DNA of 64,000 bases from assembly GCA_016125475.1 (NCBI GenBank), contig WGLR01000033.1, positions 1-64,000 of the forward strand, in the 5' to 3' direction. The notes beneath the pieces were generated by a model that ran no database searches, was not told where the DNA came from, and saw nothing but the letters and a program-made list of their open reading frames with translations. Source of the stretch: Betaproteobacteria bacterium (GTDB lineage: Bacteria; Pseudomonadota; Gammaproteobacteria; Burkholderiales; Ga0077523). Below, piece after piece: positions 42,881-53,391 of the stretch. Made by a program: the position numbers and the translations under genes. Every line of letters starts with the position of its first letter. Position 1 is the stretch's first letter.

Positions 42881-43482
42881 CAGACGACCTCCTTCTGCAG
42901 GGGGGGCGGGAAACGGTCGCCGGCCGCCGCCCGCACGGGAGCAAAGCTGAGCCGGTGATGTGGCGTCGGACCATGCCGACGAAGCGCCGCGAGGTGCTCC
43001 ACGGTCGGATATCCCTTGTGGCGTACGAAGCCGTATTCCGGATGCAGCCGGTCGAGGTCGTCCATCACGGCGTCACGTGCGGTCTTCGCGAGGATGGAGG
43101 CCGCGCTGATCGCCGGGACGGTCGAATCGCCGCGCACGACGGCGCGGGACGGATAAGGGAGTTCCGGACAGCGGTTTCCGTCCACGAGGACCTCGGCAGG
43201 ACGCACACCCAGACCCAGCACTGCCTTCCGCATGGCGGCAAGCGTCGCATGCAGGATGTTGATGCGGTCGATCTCGGCGACATCGGCGAACGCGACTTCC
43301 CACGCGATCGCGTGGGCGCGAATCTCGGCAGCCAGTTCCGCGCGCCGTCGGGCCGTCAGCACCTTCGAGTCGGCGAGCCCCGCGATCGGTCGCCGCGCGT
43401 CGAGTATCACGCAGGCTGCGCAGACCGGTCCCGCAAGCGGGCCGCGCCCCGCCTCGTCGACGCCCGCGACGAGGCCGATCAA
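42880..43482 (-). CDS. rnhB: Ribonuclease HII
   Basis: A 200-residue enzyme that cuts RNA in RNA/DNA hybrids at single ribonucleotides. The N-terminal motif [16 protein letters not shown] holds the first two acidic catalytic residues, and LADSK, VDGN and AKTARDAVM follow in order. The frame stays open upstream, but the protein should begin near [11 protein letters not shown]. The TTG at 43482 fits: it overlaps the lpxB stop as TTGA, and GGGAGG lies 9 nt upstream. An alternative start is not obvious. It lies between lpxB and the CopD-like gene and is translationally coupled to both. Confidence 0.95.
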   Translation of the reverse strand: MIGLVAGVDEAGRGPLAGPVCAACVILDARRPIAGLADSKVLTARRRAELAAEIRAHAIAWEVAFADVAEIDRINILHATLAAMRKAVLGLGVRPAEVLVDGNRCPELPYPSRAVVRGDSTVPAISAASILAKTARDAVMDDLDRLHPEYGFVRHKGYPTVEHLAALRRHGPTPHHRLSFAPVRAAAGDRFPPPLQKEVV

Positions 43483-44681
43483 GAGCCCGTGCCTCCCGCC
43501 GTGGCGACACCGAGCCGGGAACGACGCACGGCGGGCGCACGCATGAGCGGAATCACGGCCTCCGCGGCGCGCTCGGCCGCATTGCAGCGCAAGGCGCGGT
43601 ACATGTCCGCGAAACACGCGGCCTGGCGATCGCGCACGACCCTGTCACGGTAGAGGTTCACGACGGCCTGGGAGAGGTTCTCCGCGGTCGCATCGTCCTG
43701 AAGGATCTCGGGGACCACGAACCGCCCCGCGAGCACGTTCGGCAGCGCGATGTAAGGCAGGTAACGGCGCGGCCACATGATGCGGTAGGTGAGCTTCGGA
43801 ACGCGGTAGGTCACGACCATCGGGCGTCGGAGCAGCGCAGCCTCCAGTGCTGCCGTGCCGGATGCGACGAGCACCACCTCGGCCGCGGTCATCGCGAGTT
43901 GCGAATGACCGAACAGCACCTTGACCGGGAGGTCCTGCCCCTTGAAGTCGTAGAGCGCCTGCTCGAACTGTGAACGCGTCGGCCGTGTGGCGAGCGGCAC
44001 GAGGAAGCGCACGTCCGGGATCTGCTCGACGATCCTGCGGGCGGTCTCGATGAACAGGCCGGCGTGAGCCTCGAGTTCCCCGCGGCGGCTGCCAGGCAGC
44101 ATCGCGATCAGCGGTGCGCCCGTGCCCACGCGTATCTGCTCGCGCGCCGAGTCGGCATCGGGTACATCGGGAATGCCGTCGGCCATCGGGTGCCCGACGA
44201 ACGTCACGGGAATCCGTGCCCGTTCGTAAAGGGGCACCTCGAACGGGAACAGGACCAGGACGTGGTCCACTGCACGCTTTATCTTGTGGATGCGATCGCC
44301 GCGCCAGGCCCAGATGGACGGGGCGACGTACTGCACGGTAGGCACCCCCGCGCGGCGCAGCATGATCTCGAGACCGAGGTTGAAATCCGGTGCGTCGACG
44401 CCGATGAAGATGTCCGGCGGATCCGCCCGGAGGCGGGCGGCGAGCTGCCGGCGGATGGACAGGATGGCGGGAATGCTGCGCGCGGCCTCGGCGTATCCGC
44501 GCACGGAGAGCGTTTCCATCGGATACCAGCTCTCGAGTCCGGCCGCCTGCATCTTCGGGCCGCCAATGCCCACGAACCGGGCATGGGGAAGCCGGCTCTT
44601 GAGTGCACGAACCAGGGGCGCCGCGATCTCATCGCCCGACGCCTCGCCCGCCACCATCGCGACTCTCACTTCCCGAGCCAT
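43479..44681 (-). CDS. lpxB: Lipid-A-disaccharide synthase
   Basis: The 400-residue peripheral membrane glycosyltransferase joins UDP-diacylglucosamine and lipid X. The N-terminus [20 protein letters not shown] has the GEASGD motif; [25 protein letters not shown] and the donor-site LPGSRRGE are all present. Length fits the family. The ATG at 44681 is the conserved start; the open frame goes further up without family similarity. It follows lpxA by 32 bp and its stop overlaps the rnhB start. Confidence 0.98.
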   Translation of the reverse strand: MAREVRVAMVAGEASGDEIAAPLVRALKSRLPHARFVGIGGPKMQAAGLESWYPMETLSVRGYAEAARSIPAILSIRRQLAARLRADPPDIFIGVDAPDFNLGLEIMLRRAGVPTVQYVAPSIWAWRGDRIHKIKRAVDHVLVLFPFEVPLYERARIPVTFVGHPMADGIPDVPDADSAREQIRVGTGAPLIAMLPGSRRGELEAHAGLFIETARRIVEQIPDVRFLVPLATRPTRSQFEQALYDFKGQDLPVKVLFGHSQLAMTAAEVVLVASGTAALEAALLRRPMVVTYRVPKLTYRIMWPRRYLPYIALPNVLAGRFVVPEILQDDATAENLSQAVVNLYRDRVVRDRQAACFADMYRALRCNAAERAAEAVIPLMRAPAVRRSRLGVATAGGTGS

Positions 44682-44713
44682 CTGCCGCCCCGCATGCTCC
44701 TGCCGGACTCCGA

Positions 44714-45484
44714 CTAGCGGACGATTCCGCGCGTTGATCGTGAGAGGAATTCTACGATCACCGCGACTTCCGTGCATTCGGCAGCGAGGTCTGCAAGACG
44801 CCGCTTCGCCTCCTCGAGCGTGTGCCCCTCGCGATAGAGCGTCTTGTAGGCGCGACGAATCCCGCCGATCGCCTCGGGCGTGAAGCCGCGACGCTTGAGC
44901 CCTTCGGAGTTGATGCCGTGAGCCTTCGCCGTGTCTCCCTGCGCCATCACGTAGGGCGGAAGATCGTGAACGACGACCGAAGAGATCGCAGTCATCGCGT
45001 GCGCGCCGATGCGGCAGAACTGGTGTATGCCCGTGAACCCGCCCAGTATCACCCAGTCGTCGACGTGCACGTGCCCTGCCAGTTGCGTGCAGTTGGCGAA
45101 GATCGTGTGGTTTCCGATCGTGCAGTCGTGCGCGATGTGCACATAGGCCATGATCCAGTTGTCGTTTCCGACACGCGTCACGCCGGCGTCCTGCACCGTG
45201 CCGGAGTTGATCGTGCAGTACTCGCGAATGGTGTTGCGGTCACCGATCTCGAGGCGCGTCGCCTCTCCCGCGTACTTCTTGTCCTGCGGCGCCTCCCCGA
45301 TGCTCGCGAAATGGAAGATGCGGTTTTCCGCGCCGATCGTCGTGTGCCCGGTCAGGACGCAGTGAGCACCGATCGTCGTGCCGTCGCCGATCTCGACGTG
45401 TTCCCCGACCACCGTGAACGGCCCGACTTCCACGGACGACCCCAGCCGCGCGTTCGGGTGAACGACGGCGGTCGCGTGGATCAC
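44714..45484 (-). CDS. lpxA: UDP-N-acetylglucosamine acyltransferase
   Basis: The first enzyme of lipid A synthesis, 256 residues. It is a left-handed parallel beta-helix of hexapeptide repeats ([20 protein letters not shown]), with the catalytic His in YVHIAHDC, followed by the helical C-terminal domain. The start is GTG at 45484 and overlaps the fabZ stop (GTGA), so translation is coupled. Size matches E. coli LpxA (262). Confidence 0.98.
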   Translation of the reverse strand: MIHATAVVHPNARLGSSVEVGPFTVVGEHVEIGDGTTIGAHCVLTGHTTIGAENRIFHFASIGEAPQDKKYAGEATRLEIGDRNTIREYCTINSGTVQDAGVTRVGNDNWIMAYVHIAHDCTIGNHTIFANCTQLAGHVHVDDWVILGGFTGIHQFCRIGAHAMTAISSVVVHDLPPYVMAQGDTAKAHGINSEGLKRRGFTPEAIGGIRRAYKTLYREGHTLEEAKRRLADLAAECTEVAVIVEFLSRSTRGIVR

Positions 45485-45945
45485 GGCACCTCCACGGCGG
45501 GCACGTCCTTCAGCGTGCAGAGGAGTTCGGCCTCCGCGACGACGCTGCCGTCGACCTCGGCCTGCGCGTCGAACTTCCAGATCCCGCGAATCTGCCGGCT
45601 GAGACTGGCCTTCAGGATCAGCTGGTCGCCGGGGCCGACCGGCTTCTTGAACCGCGCGGCGTCGATGCCGACGAAGTAGTAGACGGAGTTCGCGTTGGGC
45701 CGCTGATCGAGCGTCTTGAAGGAAAGGATGGCCGCTGCCTGTGCAAGCGCCTCGATGATGAGTACGCCCGGCATGACCTTGTAGTGCGGAAAATGACCCG
45801 CGAAGAAAGGCTCGTTGATCGAGACGTTCTTGAGCGCGCGGATGGCGACGCCCGGCTCGCATTCGAGCACCCTGTCCACCAGCAGCAGCGGGTAGCGATG
45901 CGGCAGGCACTGCAGTATCTGGTGAATTTCCATGGCACTAGTCAC
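45481..45945 (-). CDS. fabZ: 3-hydroxyacyl-ACP dehydratase
   Basis: A 154-residue hot-dog enzyme that dehydrates 3-hydroxyacyl-ACP in fatty acid synthesis and competes with LpxA/LpxD for the same substrate. The start region reads [20 protein letters not shown]. The catalytic His lies in [21 protein letters not shown] with the Glu nearby. Two starts are possible: GTG at 45945, overlapping the lpxD stop as GTGA with AAGGA upstream, or the ATG four codons later. I give the coupled one. Confidence 0.97.
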   Translation of the reverse strand: MTSAMEIHQILQCLPHRYPLLLVDRVLECEPGVAIRALKNVSINEPFFAGHFPHYKVMPGVLIIEALAQAAAILSFKTLDQRPNANSVYYFVGIDAARFKKPVGPGDQLILKASLSRQIRGIWKFDAQAEVDGSVVAEAELLCTLKDVPAVEVP

Positions 45946-47000
45946 GTCTTGTTGTCCTTTTCCAGCGCTTCCAGTCGCGTGGCGAGATCGCGCACAGTGT
46001 CTGCGAGTTCGTGCAGCCGATTGAAGTTGGCGAGGTTCTTCATCCAGTCCTTGTGGGGAAGAGCCGGGAAGAAGCCATCGTACAGGCCGGGTTCGGCGAT
46101 GCTCTTGCGCACCATCGTGCCGGCGGCGACGACGGCACCGTCACAGAGCTCGATGTGTCCGTGAATCATGGCCGCTCCGCCGATCTTACAACGCCTCCCG
46201 ATTCGCGTGCTTCCCGCGAAGCCTGCGCAGGCGGCGACTGCAGTGTGTGCACCGATCACCACGTTGTGACCGACCTGGATCTGGTTGTCCAGCTTGACGC
46301 CATCCTCGATGACCGTGTCCCCGAGTGCGCCGCGATCCACGGTCGTGTTCGCGCCGATCTCGACGTCGTCACCGACCACGACGCCGCCGATCTGAGGCAC
46401 CTTGAGCCAGCGACCGTCGTCCTCGGCCATGCCGAACCCGTCGCCGCCGATCACGACCCCGGAGTGCAGGATGCAGCGACTGCCGACCCGGCAGTCGTGA
46501 TACACGACGACGTTCGCGTTGAGCACCGTGGCGTCACCGATCTGCGATCGCGCGCCGACCACGCTGCCCGGTCCGATCACCGCACCTTCGCCGATCACGG
46601 CGTCCGCTTCCACCACCGCACACGGGCCGACGCTGGCCGACGCCGCGACCCGCGCGCCGTCCGCGACCACCGCCGACGCGTGCACACCGGGCCGCGGCAG
46701 TCGGGGGGGGTTCAGCAGTCCGGAAACCCGGGCGAGGTAGACATACGGATTCGTGCTGACTATTCGAGGCCTGTCCGTCGATTCGCGATCGTCGGGCCCG
46801 AGAATGACCGCCCCGGCCTGCGTGATCGACAGCAGCTTCCGGTACTTCGACGCCGTGAGGAACGAGATCTCGTCCGCGCGCGCACTGTCGAGCGGCGCGA
46901 CCTGGCGAATCACCAGATCGCGCGGCCCCAGCAATTCTCCGCCGAACCGGTCGACGATGTCGCCGAGCCGGCAGGCGGCGTCACTGCCCTTCTGAACCAT
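45942..47000 (-). CDS. lpxD: UDP-3-O-(3-hydroxyacyl)glucosamine N-acyltransferase
   Basis: The 352-residue enzyme adds the N-linked acyl chain in lipid A synthesis. It has an N-terminal uridine-binding domain (1-100) followed by hexapeptide beta-helix repeats with the catalytic His in [13 protein letters not shown]. The C-terminal stretch [17 protein letters not shown] is typical. The ATG at 47000 is the family start. It follows the skp/ompH gene by 65 bp and ends overlapping fabZ. Confidence 0.98.
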   Translation of the reverse strand: MVQKGSDAACRLGDIVDRFGGELLGPRDLVIRQVAPLDSARADEISFLTASKYRKLLSITQAGAVILGPDDRESTDRPRIVSTNPYVYLARVSGLLNPPRLPRPGVHASAVVADGARVAASASVGPCAVVEADAVIGEGAVIGPGSVVGARSQIGDATVLNANVVVYHDCRVGSRCILHSGVVIGGDGFGMAEDDGRWLKVPQIGGVVVGDDVEIGANTTVDRGALGDTVIEDGVKLDNQIQVGHNVVIGAHTAVAACAGFAGSTRIGRRCKIGGAAMIHGHIELCDGAVVAAGTMVRKSIAEPGLYDGFFPALPHKDWMKNLANFNRLHELADTVRDLATRLEALEKDNKT

Positions 47001-47065
47001 GTCCGCCCTCTCCGTTCGTCACCCATGGCGGAAATCCCGGGATGCAGGACGGCTCGCACGCATCG

Positions 47066-47584
47066 TCACTTGTCACCCAGGGCCTTCAGCACCTTGTCGG
47101 TGATGTCTATCCGCGCACTGCGATAGACCGCCTCCTGGAGGATCAGGTCGAATTTCTCGCTCTCGGCGATGTCCTGCACGACCTTGTTCGCCCGATTGAT
47201 CACCTGCGAGAGCTCCTCGTTCTTGCGAATGTTCAGGTCTTCACGGAACTCGCGCTGCATGCGCTGGAGGTCGCGGTTCATACGGGCGAGGTCGGCTTCC
47301 TTGGCGCGACGGTCGGATTCCGACATCGTCATGCCTTCCTTCTCGAGCGTGCCCTGAAGGTCCTTCGCCTGCTTGGCGAGCTTCTGCAGATCGGCGTCGC
47401 GCGGCGCGAATTCCTTTTCGAGCTTCTGGAGCGCCTTTTTCGCGGGCGCGGCTTCGCGGAGGATGCGGTCGATGCTCACGAAACCGACCTTGACCGCATC
47501 GGCGGCAACGGCCAGCCCGGTCGTCGTCACGAAGAGGGCGCAGCCTGCAACGGTGGCACAGATGGATGAGAGGAGTCTGTTCAT
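47066..47584 (-). CDS. skp: Periplasmic chaperone Skp/OmpH
   Basis: A 172-residue exported protein. The signal peptide runs to about residue 28 (GLAVAADA). The mature protein is Lys/Glu-rich with long coiled-coil helices (about 45-140), as in the tentacles of the trimeric Skp chaperone that carries outer-membrane proteins to BamA. It opens with VKVGFVSIDRIL, the usual family head. It lies 40 bp after bamA in the canonical order. Confidence 0.95.
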   Translation of the reverse strand: MNRLLSSICATVAGCALFVTTTGLAVAADAVKVGFVSIDRILREAAPAKKALQKLEKEFAPRDADLQKLAKQAKDLQGTLEKEGMTMSESDRRAKEADLARMNRDLQRMQREFREDLNIRKNEELSQVINRANKVVQDIAESEKFDLILQEAVYRSARIDITDKVLKALGDK

Positions 47585-47624
47585 AGGTTCGTTCTTCCCG
47601 CTGATATTTGAGTACCGGCCCAGA

Positions 47625-49892
47625 TCAGAAGATCGTCCCGAGCGTGAACTGGATTCGCTGCAGTCGGTCCGTCGGCTCCTTCTTGAGCGGCACGCCGAAA
47701 CTCAGTTTCAGCGGGCCTACGGGCGAGAACCAGTTCAGCGCGAAACCAGTGGAGTACCGGAGCACTCCGAAGTTGTACGTATTATCCACCATCCCTGCGT
47801 CCACGAAGGCCGACAGACGCAGACTGCGGTCCTTGTCCGCCCCAGGGAACGGGAAGTAGTACTCGACGTTTCCGAGCAGCTGGCGCGGGGCGCCGATCGC
47901 GAGCCCGTATTCGTCACGCGGCCCGATGCCGAACGTGTAGAAGCCGCGGACGCTGTTCACGCCCCCCGCGTAGAAGTTCTTGAAGAACGGCAGGGGATTG
48001 CCCTCGTATCCGGCCGCGTAGCCGACGGTACCACTGATCTGGAGCGTTCCGTTCCTGCCGATCGGCCAGAACCGCTGGCCCAGGTACGTGAGGCGGTAGT
48101 ACCGCAGGTCTCCTCCGGGCAGCGCGATTTCCGTCTGGACACGCTGGTACGGACCCGACGTCGGCGTGATGGTGCTGTCACGACCATCCCGCGAGAAGCC
48201 GAGCGTGCCGATGACACCGACGTTCACGGAACCGTATTGCGTCACGAAGTCGCGGAAGCGCTGCGGCGTGGCGCTGAACACCTCGATGTCGGTGGACTCC
48301 ACCGAGAGCCCGGTGCTGATCGTGTCGAGTTCGGAGACCGGGATGCCGAAACGAATGCCCAGACCGTCGGTGTTCGTCGCGTACGTCGACAGGTTGAGCG
48401 AGGACGGATTGAACCGCCGCGAGTAGAGATCGAAACCGCGACTCACGCCGTCGTCCGTCCAGTACGGATTCGTGTACGACAGGTTGATCATCCGGTTGAT
48501 GCGGCCGGTCTGGAGACCCAGCGACAGTGCGTTGCCCGTTCCGAACACGTTGTTCTGCGAGATCGACGCGGAAAGGATGAGCTTCTCGACGCTCGAAACG
48601 CCCGCACCGAAGCTGATACTGCCCGTCGGACGCTCCTTCACCGTCATGTCGATGTCGACCTGGTCCGGCGAGCCCGGTACCGGCGGTGTCTCGACGTTCA
48701 CGTCCGAGAAATACCCGAGGCGATCCACGCGGACCTTGGAGCGGTTGATCTTCGACTGGGAATACCACGCCCCTTCCATCTGGCGGAACTCCCTCCGGAT
48801 CACTTCGTCCTTCGTCGTGGTGTTGCCGGCGATGTTGATGCGTCGCACGTAGACGCGACGCCCCGGATCGACGTAGATCGTGAAGGCCACCTCGCGCTTC
48901 TTCTTGTCGATGTCGGGAACGGGATTCACCTGGGCGAACGCGTAACCGTCGTCGCCGAGCCGGTCCGAGATCAGCTTCGTGGACTCCGTGAGCTTCTGTC
49001 GGTCGAACACGTCGCCGGGCTTCAGCTTGATCAGCGCGCGCAGCTGATCCTCGGGAACGGGAAAGTCGCCGGCCAGGCTGATCTTCGAGACGGTGTACTT
49101 CTCCCCTTCGGTCACGTTGATCGTGATGAACACGTTCGCGCGATCGGGGCTCAACGACACCTGCGTGGAGTCGATCGTGAAGTTGAGATAGCCCTGGTTC
49201 AGATAGAAGGACCGGATCGTCTCGAGGTCCGCCGCGAGCTTCTGGCGCGAGTACTGATCGTTCTTCGTATACCAGGTCATCATGCCCGGCGTGCGCAGCA
49301 CCATGAGATCCAGCAGGTCGTCGTCGCTGAACACGTGATTGCCGACGATGTTGATCGCGCGGATCTTCGCGACGGCACCTTCGAGGATGTTGAAGTTCAG
49401 TGCGACGCGATTGCGCTCGAGCGGGTTCACGGTCGTCTCGACCTCGACACCGTACTTGCCGCGGGAGATGTACTGGTTCTTCAGATCCTGCTTCGCGCGT
49501 TCGAGCAGGGACTGGTCGAAGATCCTTCCTTCCTGCAGCCCGACGCTGCGGAAGATCTCGAGCAGTTTCTTCTTGTCGAATTCCTTCGACCCGCGGATGT
49601 CGATCGACGCGATCGCGGGACGTTCCTGGACGACGACGACGAGCACGCCGTTGTCGTCCTCGAGCTGGACGTCCTTGAAGAAACCGGTTCCGAACAGGAG
49701 CTTGATCGACGCCGTCGCCTTCTCGGGCGTCATCACGTCGCCTACCTTGACCGGGAGATAACCGAAGATCGTTCCGGCATCGGTGCGCTGGATCCCCTCG
49801 ACTCGGATGTCCTGGATCTTGAAGGGTTCGAAACTATAGGCGGCAGGCACGTAGGCCAATAGAAACAGGACCGCGAGAAGGAGACGCTTCAT
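47625..49892 (-). CDS. bamA: Outer membrane protein assembly factor BamA
   Basis: A 755-residue outer-membrane protein. It has a signal peptide (1-20), five POTRA domains (about 22-420) and a C-terminal 16-strand barrel ending with the outer-membrane signal Phe (FTLGTIF). The lid-loop motif VRGFYTFGIGPRD corresponds to the conserved VRGF of BamA. It inserts beta-barrel proteins. Only 3 bp separate it from rseP. The length is slightly under the E. coli protein (810), because of shorter barrel loops. Confidence 0.98.
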   Translation of the reverse strand: MKRLLLAVLFLLAYVPAAYSFEPFKIQDIRVEGIQRTDAGTIFGYLPVKVGDVMTPEKATASIKLLFGTGFFKDVQLEDDNGVLVVVVQERPAIASIDIRGSKEFDKKKLLEIFRSVGLQEGRIFDQSLLERAKQDLKNQYISRGKYGVEVETTVNPLERNRVALNFNILEGAVAKIRAINIVGNHVFSDDDLLDLMVLRTPGMMTWYTKNDQYSRQKLAADLETIRSFYLNQGYLNFTIDSTQVSLSPDRANVFITINVTEGEKYTVSKISLAGDFPVPEDQLRALIKLKPGDVFDRQKLTESTKLISDRLGDDGYAFAQVNPVPDIDKKKREVAFTIYVDPGRRVYVRRINIAGNTTTKDEVIRREFRQMEGAWYSQSKINRSKVRVDRLGYFSDVNVETPPVPGSPDQVDIDMTVKERPTGSISFGAGVSSVEKLILSASISQNNVFGTGNALSLGLQTGRINRMINLSYTNPYWTDDGVSRGFDLYSRRFNPSSLNLSTYATNTDGLGIRFGIPVSELDTISTGLSVESTDIEVFSATPQRFRDFVTQYGSVNVGVIGTLGFSRDGRDSTITPTSGPYQRVQTEIALPGGDLRYYRLTYLGQRFWPIGRNGTLQISGTVGYAAGYEGNPLPFFKNFYAGGVNSVRGFYTFGIGPRDEYGLAIGAPRQLLGNVEYYFPFPGADKDRSLRLSAFVDAGMVDNTYNFGVLRYSTGFALNWFSPVGPLKLSFGVPLKKEPTDRLQRIQFTLGTIF

Positions 49893-49895
49893 CCG

Positions 49896-51263
49896 CTAGG
49901 AGCCACCGACCAGGCGTTGTATATCGTTGTAGATGGCGAAAGCCATCAGGCTGAAAAGTAGGACGACCCCGACGCGCTGGCCAATCTCGAGAGCTCGCTC
50001 CGAGACAGGTCTCCCCTTGATGATTTCGACCGAATAATACATCAGGTGCCCTCCATCCAGTAGCGGTACGGGAAGGAGATTGAGCACGCCGAGGCTGATC
50101 GACACGAGTGCGACGAAGCTCACGTAGGGCAGCCATCCGAGCTGCGCGGACTGCCCCGCATAGTCCGCGATCGTGAGCGGCCCGCTGAGGTTCTTGATCG
50201 ACACCCGTCCGATCACCATCTTCCAAATCATCTCGAGCGTGAACGTCGAAGCTTCCCAGGTCTTGCGCACGGCTTCGGTCGCCGCCCTGAAGAACGGATA
50301 CCGGACTTCGGTGATGTAGCGCTTCATCGCCTCCGGATCGGTACGCGGGCCGATTCCGATCCTGCCGATGGTCTCGCCGCCCTCCTCTTCCGCCGCCGGC
50401 GTCATCGTGAGGTTCAGCGTGCGGCCGTCACGCAGCACCGTGACGGTCATGAGCTGGTCGGGGCGTTTGCGCACCTCGGTGACGAGGTCGTCCCAGCGCT
50501 GGATGGGGTGCGCGTCGATCGCGACGATCCTGTCTCCTTCCTCGAGCCCAGCCTTCGCGGCCGCCCCGGAGGAAAGGATCTTCCCGACCACGGCGGGCAG
50601 CGGTGGCTGATAGGGCCTGATCCCGAGCTCCGCGAGGAAGTCGGCGTCGAGGGACTCGCTGTCGATCCGGCCCAGGTCGAGCCGACGGGCGTACAGGTTC
50701 CCGTCCAGCCCCTCGACCTCGACGACGACGGTGCGGCCCTCGACGGCCTTGTCGAGGAGCGACCAGCGCAGTTCCTGCCACGTCTGCACGGGTACGCCGT
50801 CGACACTCCGGATGAGGTCGCCTGCCCTGAACGCCGCAGCGGCCGCGGGCGTGCCGATCTGCGGAGTCTCGACGGCCGGCCGGACACCGGGAATGCCGTG
50901 CGCGTAGAGCACCCAGTAGAGGAGGATCGCGAGCAGGAAGTTCGCGAGCGGCCCCGCCGAGACGATCGCGATGCGCCGCCAGACGTTCTGGCGATTGAAC
51001 GCGCGGTGGAGTTCGGCGTGAGCGACCGGGCCCTCGCGTTCGTCGAGCATCTTCACGTAGCCGCCGATCGGGAAAGCGCCGATCGCCCACTCCGTGCCGT
51101 CGCGCCCGAGTCGCCGCCGCCACAGGGGCGCGCCGAATCCCACGGAGAATCGCAGCACCTTGACACCGCACCACCGTGCGACGATGTAGTGGCCGAACTC
51201 GTGGAAGACGATCAGTACGCCGAGCGCCAGCAGGAACGCGACCACAGTGGTAAGGAAACTCAT
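49896..51263 (-). CDS. rseP: Site-2 intramembrane metalloprotease RseP
   Basis: The 455-residue inner-membrane protease cleaves anti-sigma-E factor after outer-membrane stress. The zinc motif HEFGH lies at 21-25 in the first helix, and the third ligand Asp is in NLLPVPLLDGGHL near 395. Two PDZ domains occupy the periplasmic part (about 115-320; AGLEEGDRIVAIDAHPIQ is in the second). It is located upstream of bamA with a 3-bp gap, as usual. Confidence 0.98.
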   Translation of the reverse strand: MSFLTTVVAFLLALGVLIVFHEFGHYIVARWCGVKVLRFSVGFGAPLWRRRLGRDGTEWAIGAFPIGGYVKMLDEREGPVAHAELHRAFNRQNVWRRIAIVSAGPLANFLLAILLYWVLYAHGIPGVRPAVETPQIGTPAAAAAFRAGDLIRSVDGVPVQTWQELRWSLLDKAVEGRTVVVEVEGLDGNLYARRLDLGRIDSESLDADFLAELGIRPYQPPLPAVVGKILSSGAAAKAGLEEGDRIVAIDAHPIQRWDDLVTEVRKRPDQLMTVTVLRDGRTLNLTMTPAAEEEGGETIGRIGIGPRTDPEAMKRYITEVRYPFFRAATEAVRKTWEASTFTLEMIWKMVIGRVSIKNLSGPLTIADYAGQSAQLGWLPYVSFVALVSISLGVLNLLPVPLLDGGHLMYYSVEIIKGRPVSERALEIGQRVGVVLLFSLMAFAIYNDIQRLVGGS

Positions 51264-51356
51264 CTCTTGCTCTCCGTTCGTGCGGCGTCGCGTCGCCAGG
51301 TCTTGCCTCGCCCGCCCGCGCCACGGCCATGCGACCCGGGCGGGGCACTTCGCCGT

Positions 51357-52556
51357 TCAGGCTGCCAGCCGATCGAGAATCCCGTAAGCCAGCCTGCGCG
51401 CATGCTCGTCCGTCGCGAACACCTCTTCGAGGCTGTCCGCTCGCCCCTCCGGCAGCCGGTCGAGCACTTCCTCGACCACGACCGGAATCCTGTCGAATCT
51501 GACCTGCCGCGCCAGAAAGCGTTCGACGGCGCACTCGTTCGCGGCATTCAGTGCGATCGCGGCGCCGCCGCCCCGCCGAAGTGCCTGGTAGGCCAGCCCG
51601 AGGCAGGGGAAGCGCACGAGGTCCGGAGGTTCGAAGGACAGGGTCCCGATGCGGGTCAGGTCCAGTCGCTCGACGCCCGCAGGGATGCGCTCCGGGTAGG
51701 CGAGCGCGTGCGCGATGGGCGTGCGCATGTCGGGATTGCCGAGTTGCGCGAGCACCGACCCGTCGTCGTACTCGACCATCGAATGGATCACGCTCTGCGG
51801 ATGTATCACGACCTCGATGCGGTCGGGCGCTGCGCCGAACAGCCAGTGAGCCTCGATCACCTCGAGACCCTTGTTCATCATCGTGGCGGAATCGACGGAA
51901 ATCTTCCGCCCCATCACCCAGTTCGGGTGGGCGCATGCCTCGTCGGGTGTCACGCTCGCCATGCGCTCCAGCGGCGTCGTCCGGAACGGACCGCCCGAAG
52001 CGGTGAGCAGGATCCTGCGTACCCCGCCGTGCTCCAGCCCGCGACGGAAGCCGGCAGGCAGGCACTGGAACACCGCGTTGTGCTCGCTGTCGATCGGGAG
52101 CAGTTCCGCGCCGCAGCGCTCGACGGCATCCATGAAGACCGCACCGGCCATCACGAGGGCTTCCTTGTTGGCGAGCAGCACACGCTTTCCGGCACGAACC
52201 GCCGCGAGGGTCGGCGCAAGCCCGGCCGCCCCGACGATGGCGGCCATGACGGTGTCCGCGTCGCCCACTGCGGCGACCTCGGCAACCCCTTCGGGACCGG
52301 ACAGGACTTCGCAGTCGACTCCCGCCCCGTCGAGCCGGCTGCGCAGTTCGCGTGCGGCCGCGGGCTCGAGGAGCGCGGCGACTCTCGGGCGAAACGCGAC
52401 GCACTGCTCGAACAGTCGGTCCACGTTACCCCGGGCCGTGAGACCGACCGCCCGGAACTGTCGGGGGTGTCGCGCAATCACGTCGAGCGTGGAGCAGCCG
52501 ATGCTTCCCGTGGACCCCAGCACCGCGATTCCGCGGGTGTGCGTGGGTGTCGTCAT
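51357..52556 (-). CDS. dxr: 1-deoxy-D-xylulose 5-phosphate reductoisomerase
   Basis: A 399-residue enzyme of the non-mevalonate isoprenoid pathway. The NADPH motif [14 protein letters not shown] is at 14-27. [23 protein letters not shown] and ASGGPF with [20 protein letters not shown] carry metal- and substrate-binding residues. The ATG at 52556 overlaps the cdsA stop (ATGA). It makes MEP, the precursor used by UppS products later in the operon. Confidence 0.98.
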   Translation of the reverse strand: MTTPTHTRGIAVLGSTGSIGCSTLDVIARHPRQFRAVGLTARGNVDRLFEQCVAFRPRVAALLEPAAARELRSRLDGAGVDCEVLSGPEGVAEVAAVGDADTVMAAIVGAAGLAPTLAAVRAGKRVLLANKEALVMAGAVFMDAVERCGAELLPIDSEHNAVFQCLPAGFRRGLEHGGVRRILLTASGGPFRTTPLERMASVTPDEACAHPNWVMGRKISVDSATMMNKGLEVIEAHWLFGAAPDRIEVVIHPQSVIHSMVEYDDGSVLAQLGNPDMRTPIAHALAYPERIPAGVERLDLTRIGTLSFEPPDLVRFPCLGLAYQALRRGGGAAIALNAANECAVERFLARQVRFDRIPVVVEEVLDRLPEGRADSLEEVFATDEHARRLAYGILDRLAA

Positions 52557-53377
52557 GGCGTCGGCGCGTTCAGGAAGACGTACAGCGCCGCGGCCGGAAG
52601 CGCGGACGTGAGGCTGTCGATCCGGTCCAGGACACCGCCGTGCCCCGGGAGGATCCACCCGCTGTCCTTCACGCCCGCCTCGCGTTTCATCCACGACTCG
52701 AACAGGTCGCCGATGATGCTCAGCACGACCATGGCCTCCAGGAACACGAGCGCACCCCCGAAACGGTCACGCACGACGAGCCCGGGGGCAACCGCCTCGA
52801 CGATCCAGAGGTAGACGGCCACGCAGAGGAGCGCACCGAAGACGCCTTCCCACGACTTGCCGGGACTCACGCGCGGGGCGAGCTTCCTTCGCCCGAACCG
52901 CCTGCCGACGAAATAGGCGCCCGAATCCGCCACCCAGATCGTGGCCAGCAGCGCGAGCAGGAGACCCGGCGCGGGCTGCAGCGCCACGACCGCGAGCCAC
53001 GCGGGAACGAGCACCCACCACCCCGCGACGACCAGCAGGACAGCCGATCGCGCGTGCCATCCGAATGCGAGCCAGGGCAGTGCACCGAGCATCCAGAGGG
53101 CAACGGCTGCCCCCCAGATCCCGACGAGGGCGCCCCCCCGCAGACCTCCGGACTGGGTGGCACCGAGCCAGAGGAACAGCAGACAGGACAGGGCGACGAG
53201 CCCGACGAACGCGGCGCGACCGCTGCGGCCCCAGCGCGAGATGGTGCCCCACTCCCAGGCGCCGATCGCGATGAAGACGGCCGAGGCGATGCCCCACGCC
53301 CGCTGCGAGAGGAGAAACAGGCCCGCGAGCGCAAGCGGGATCAGGATGGCCGCGGTGATGATGCGCCGGCTCAGCAT
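52553..53377 (-). CDS. cdsA: Phosphatidate cytidylyltransferase
   Basis: A 274-residue polytopic membrane enzyme that makes CDP-diacylglycerol. The family signature near the C-terminus, [20 protein letters not shown] then DRIDSL, is intact; [11 protein letters not shown] is also present. About seven to eight helices are seen. The ATG at 53377 lies 14 bp after the uppS stop. The open frame extends upstream across uppS in another frame, which I rejected. Confidence 0.97.
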   Translation of the reverse strand: MLSRRIITAAILIPLALAGLFLLSQRAWGIASAVFIAIGAWEWGTISRWGRSGRAAFVGLVALSCLLFLWLGATQSGGLRGGALVGIWGAAVALWMLGALPWLAFGWHARSAVLLVVAGWWVLVPAWLAVVALQPAPGLLLALLATIWVADSGAYFVGRRFGRRKLAPRVSPGKSWEGVFGALLCVAVYLWIVEAVAPGLVVRDRFGGALVFLEAMVVLSIIGDLFESWMKREAGVKDSGWILPGHGGVLDRIDSLTSALPAAALYVFLNAPTP

Positions 53378-53391
53378 GGGAAGATCGCTGC

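Noticed and set aside
47373..49862. Very long plus-strand open frame antisense to bamA
   Set aside because: It mirrors the bamA codons; high third-position GC on the coding strand removes stops from the opposite frame. The peptide is Asp/Glu/Arg-rich with no domain and no ribosome site.
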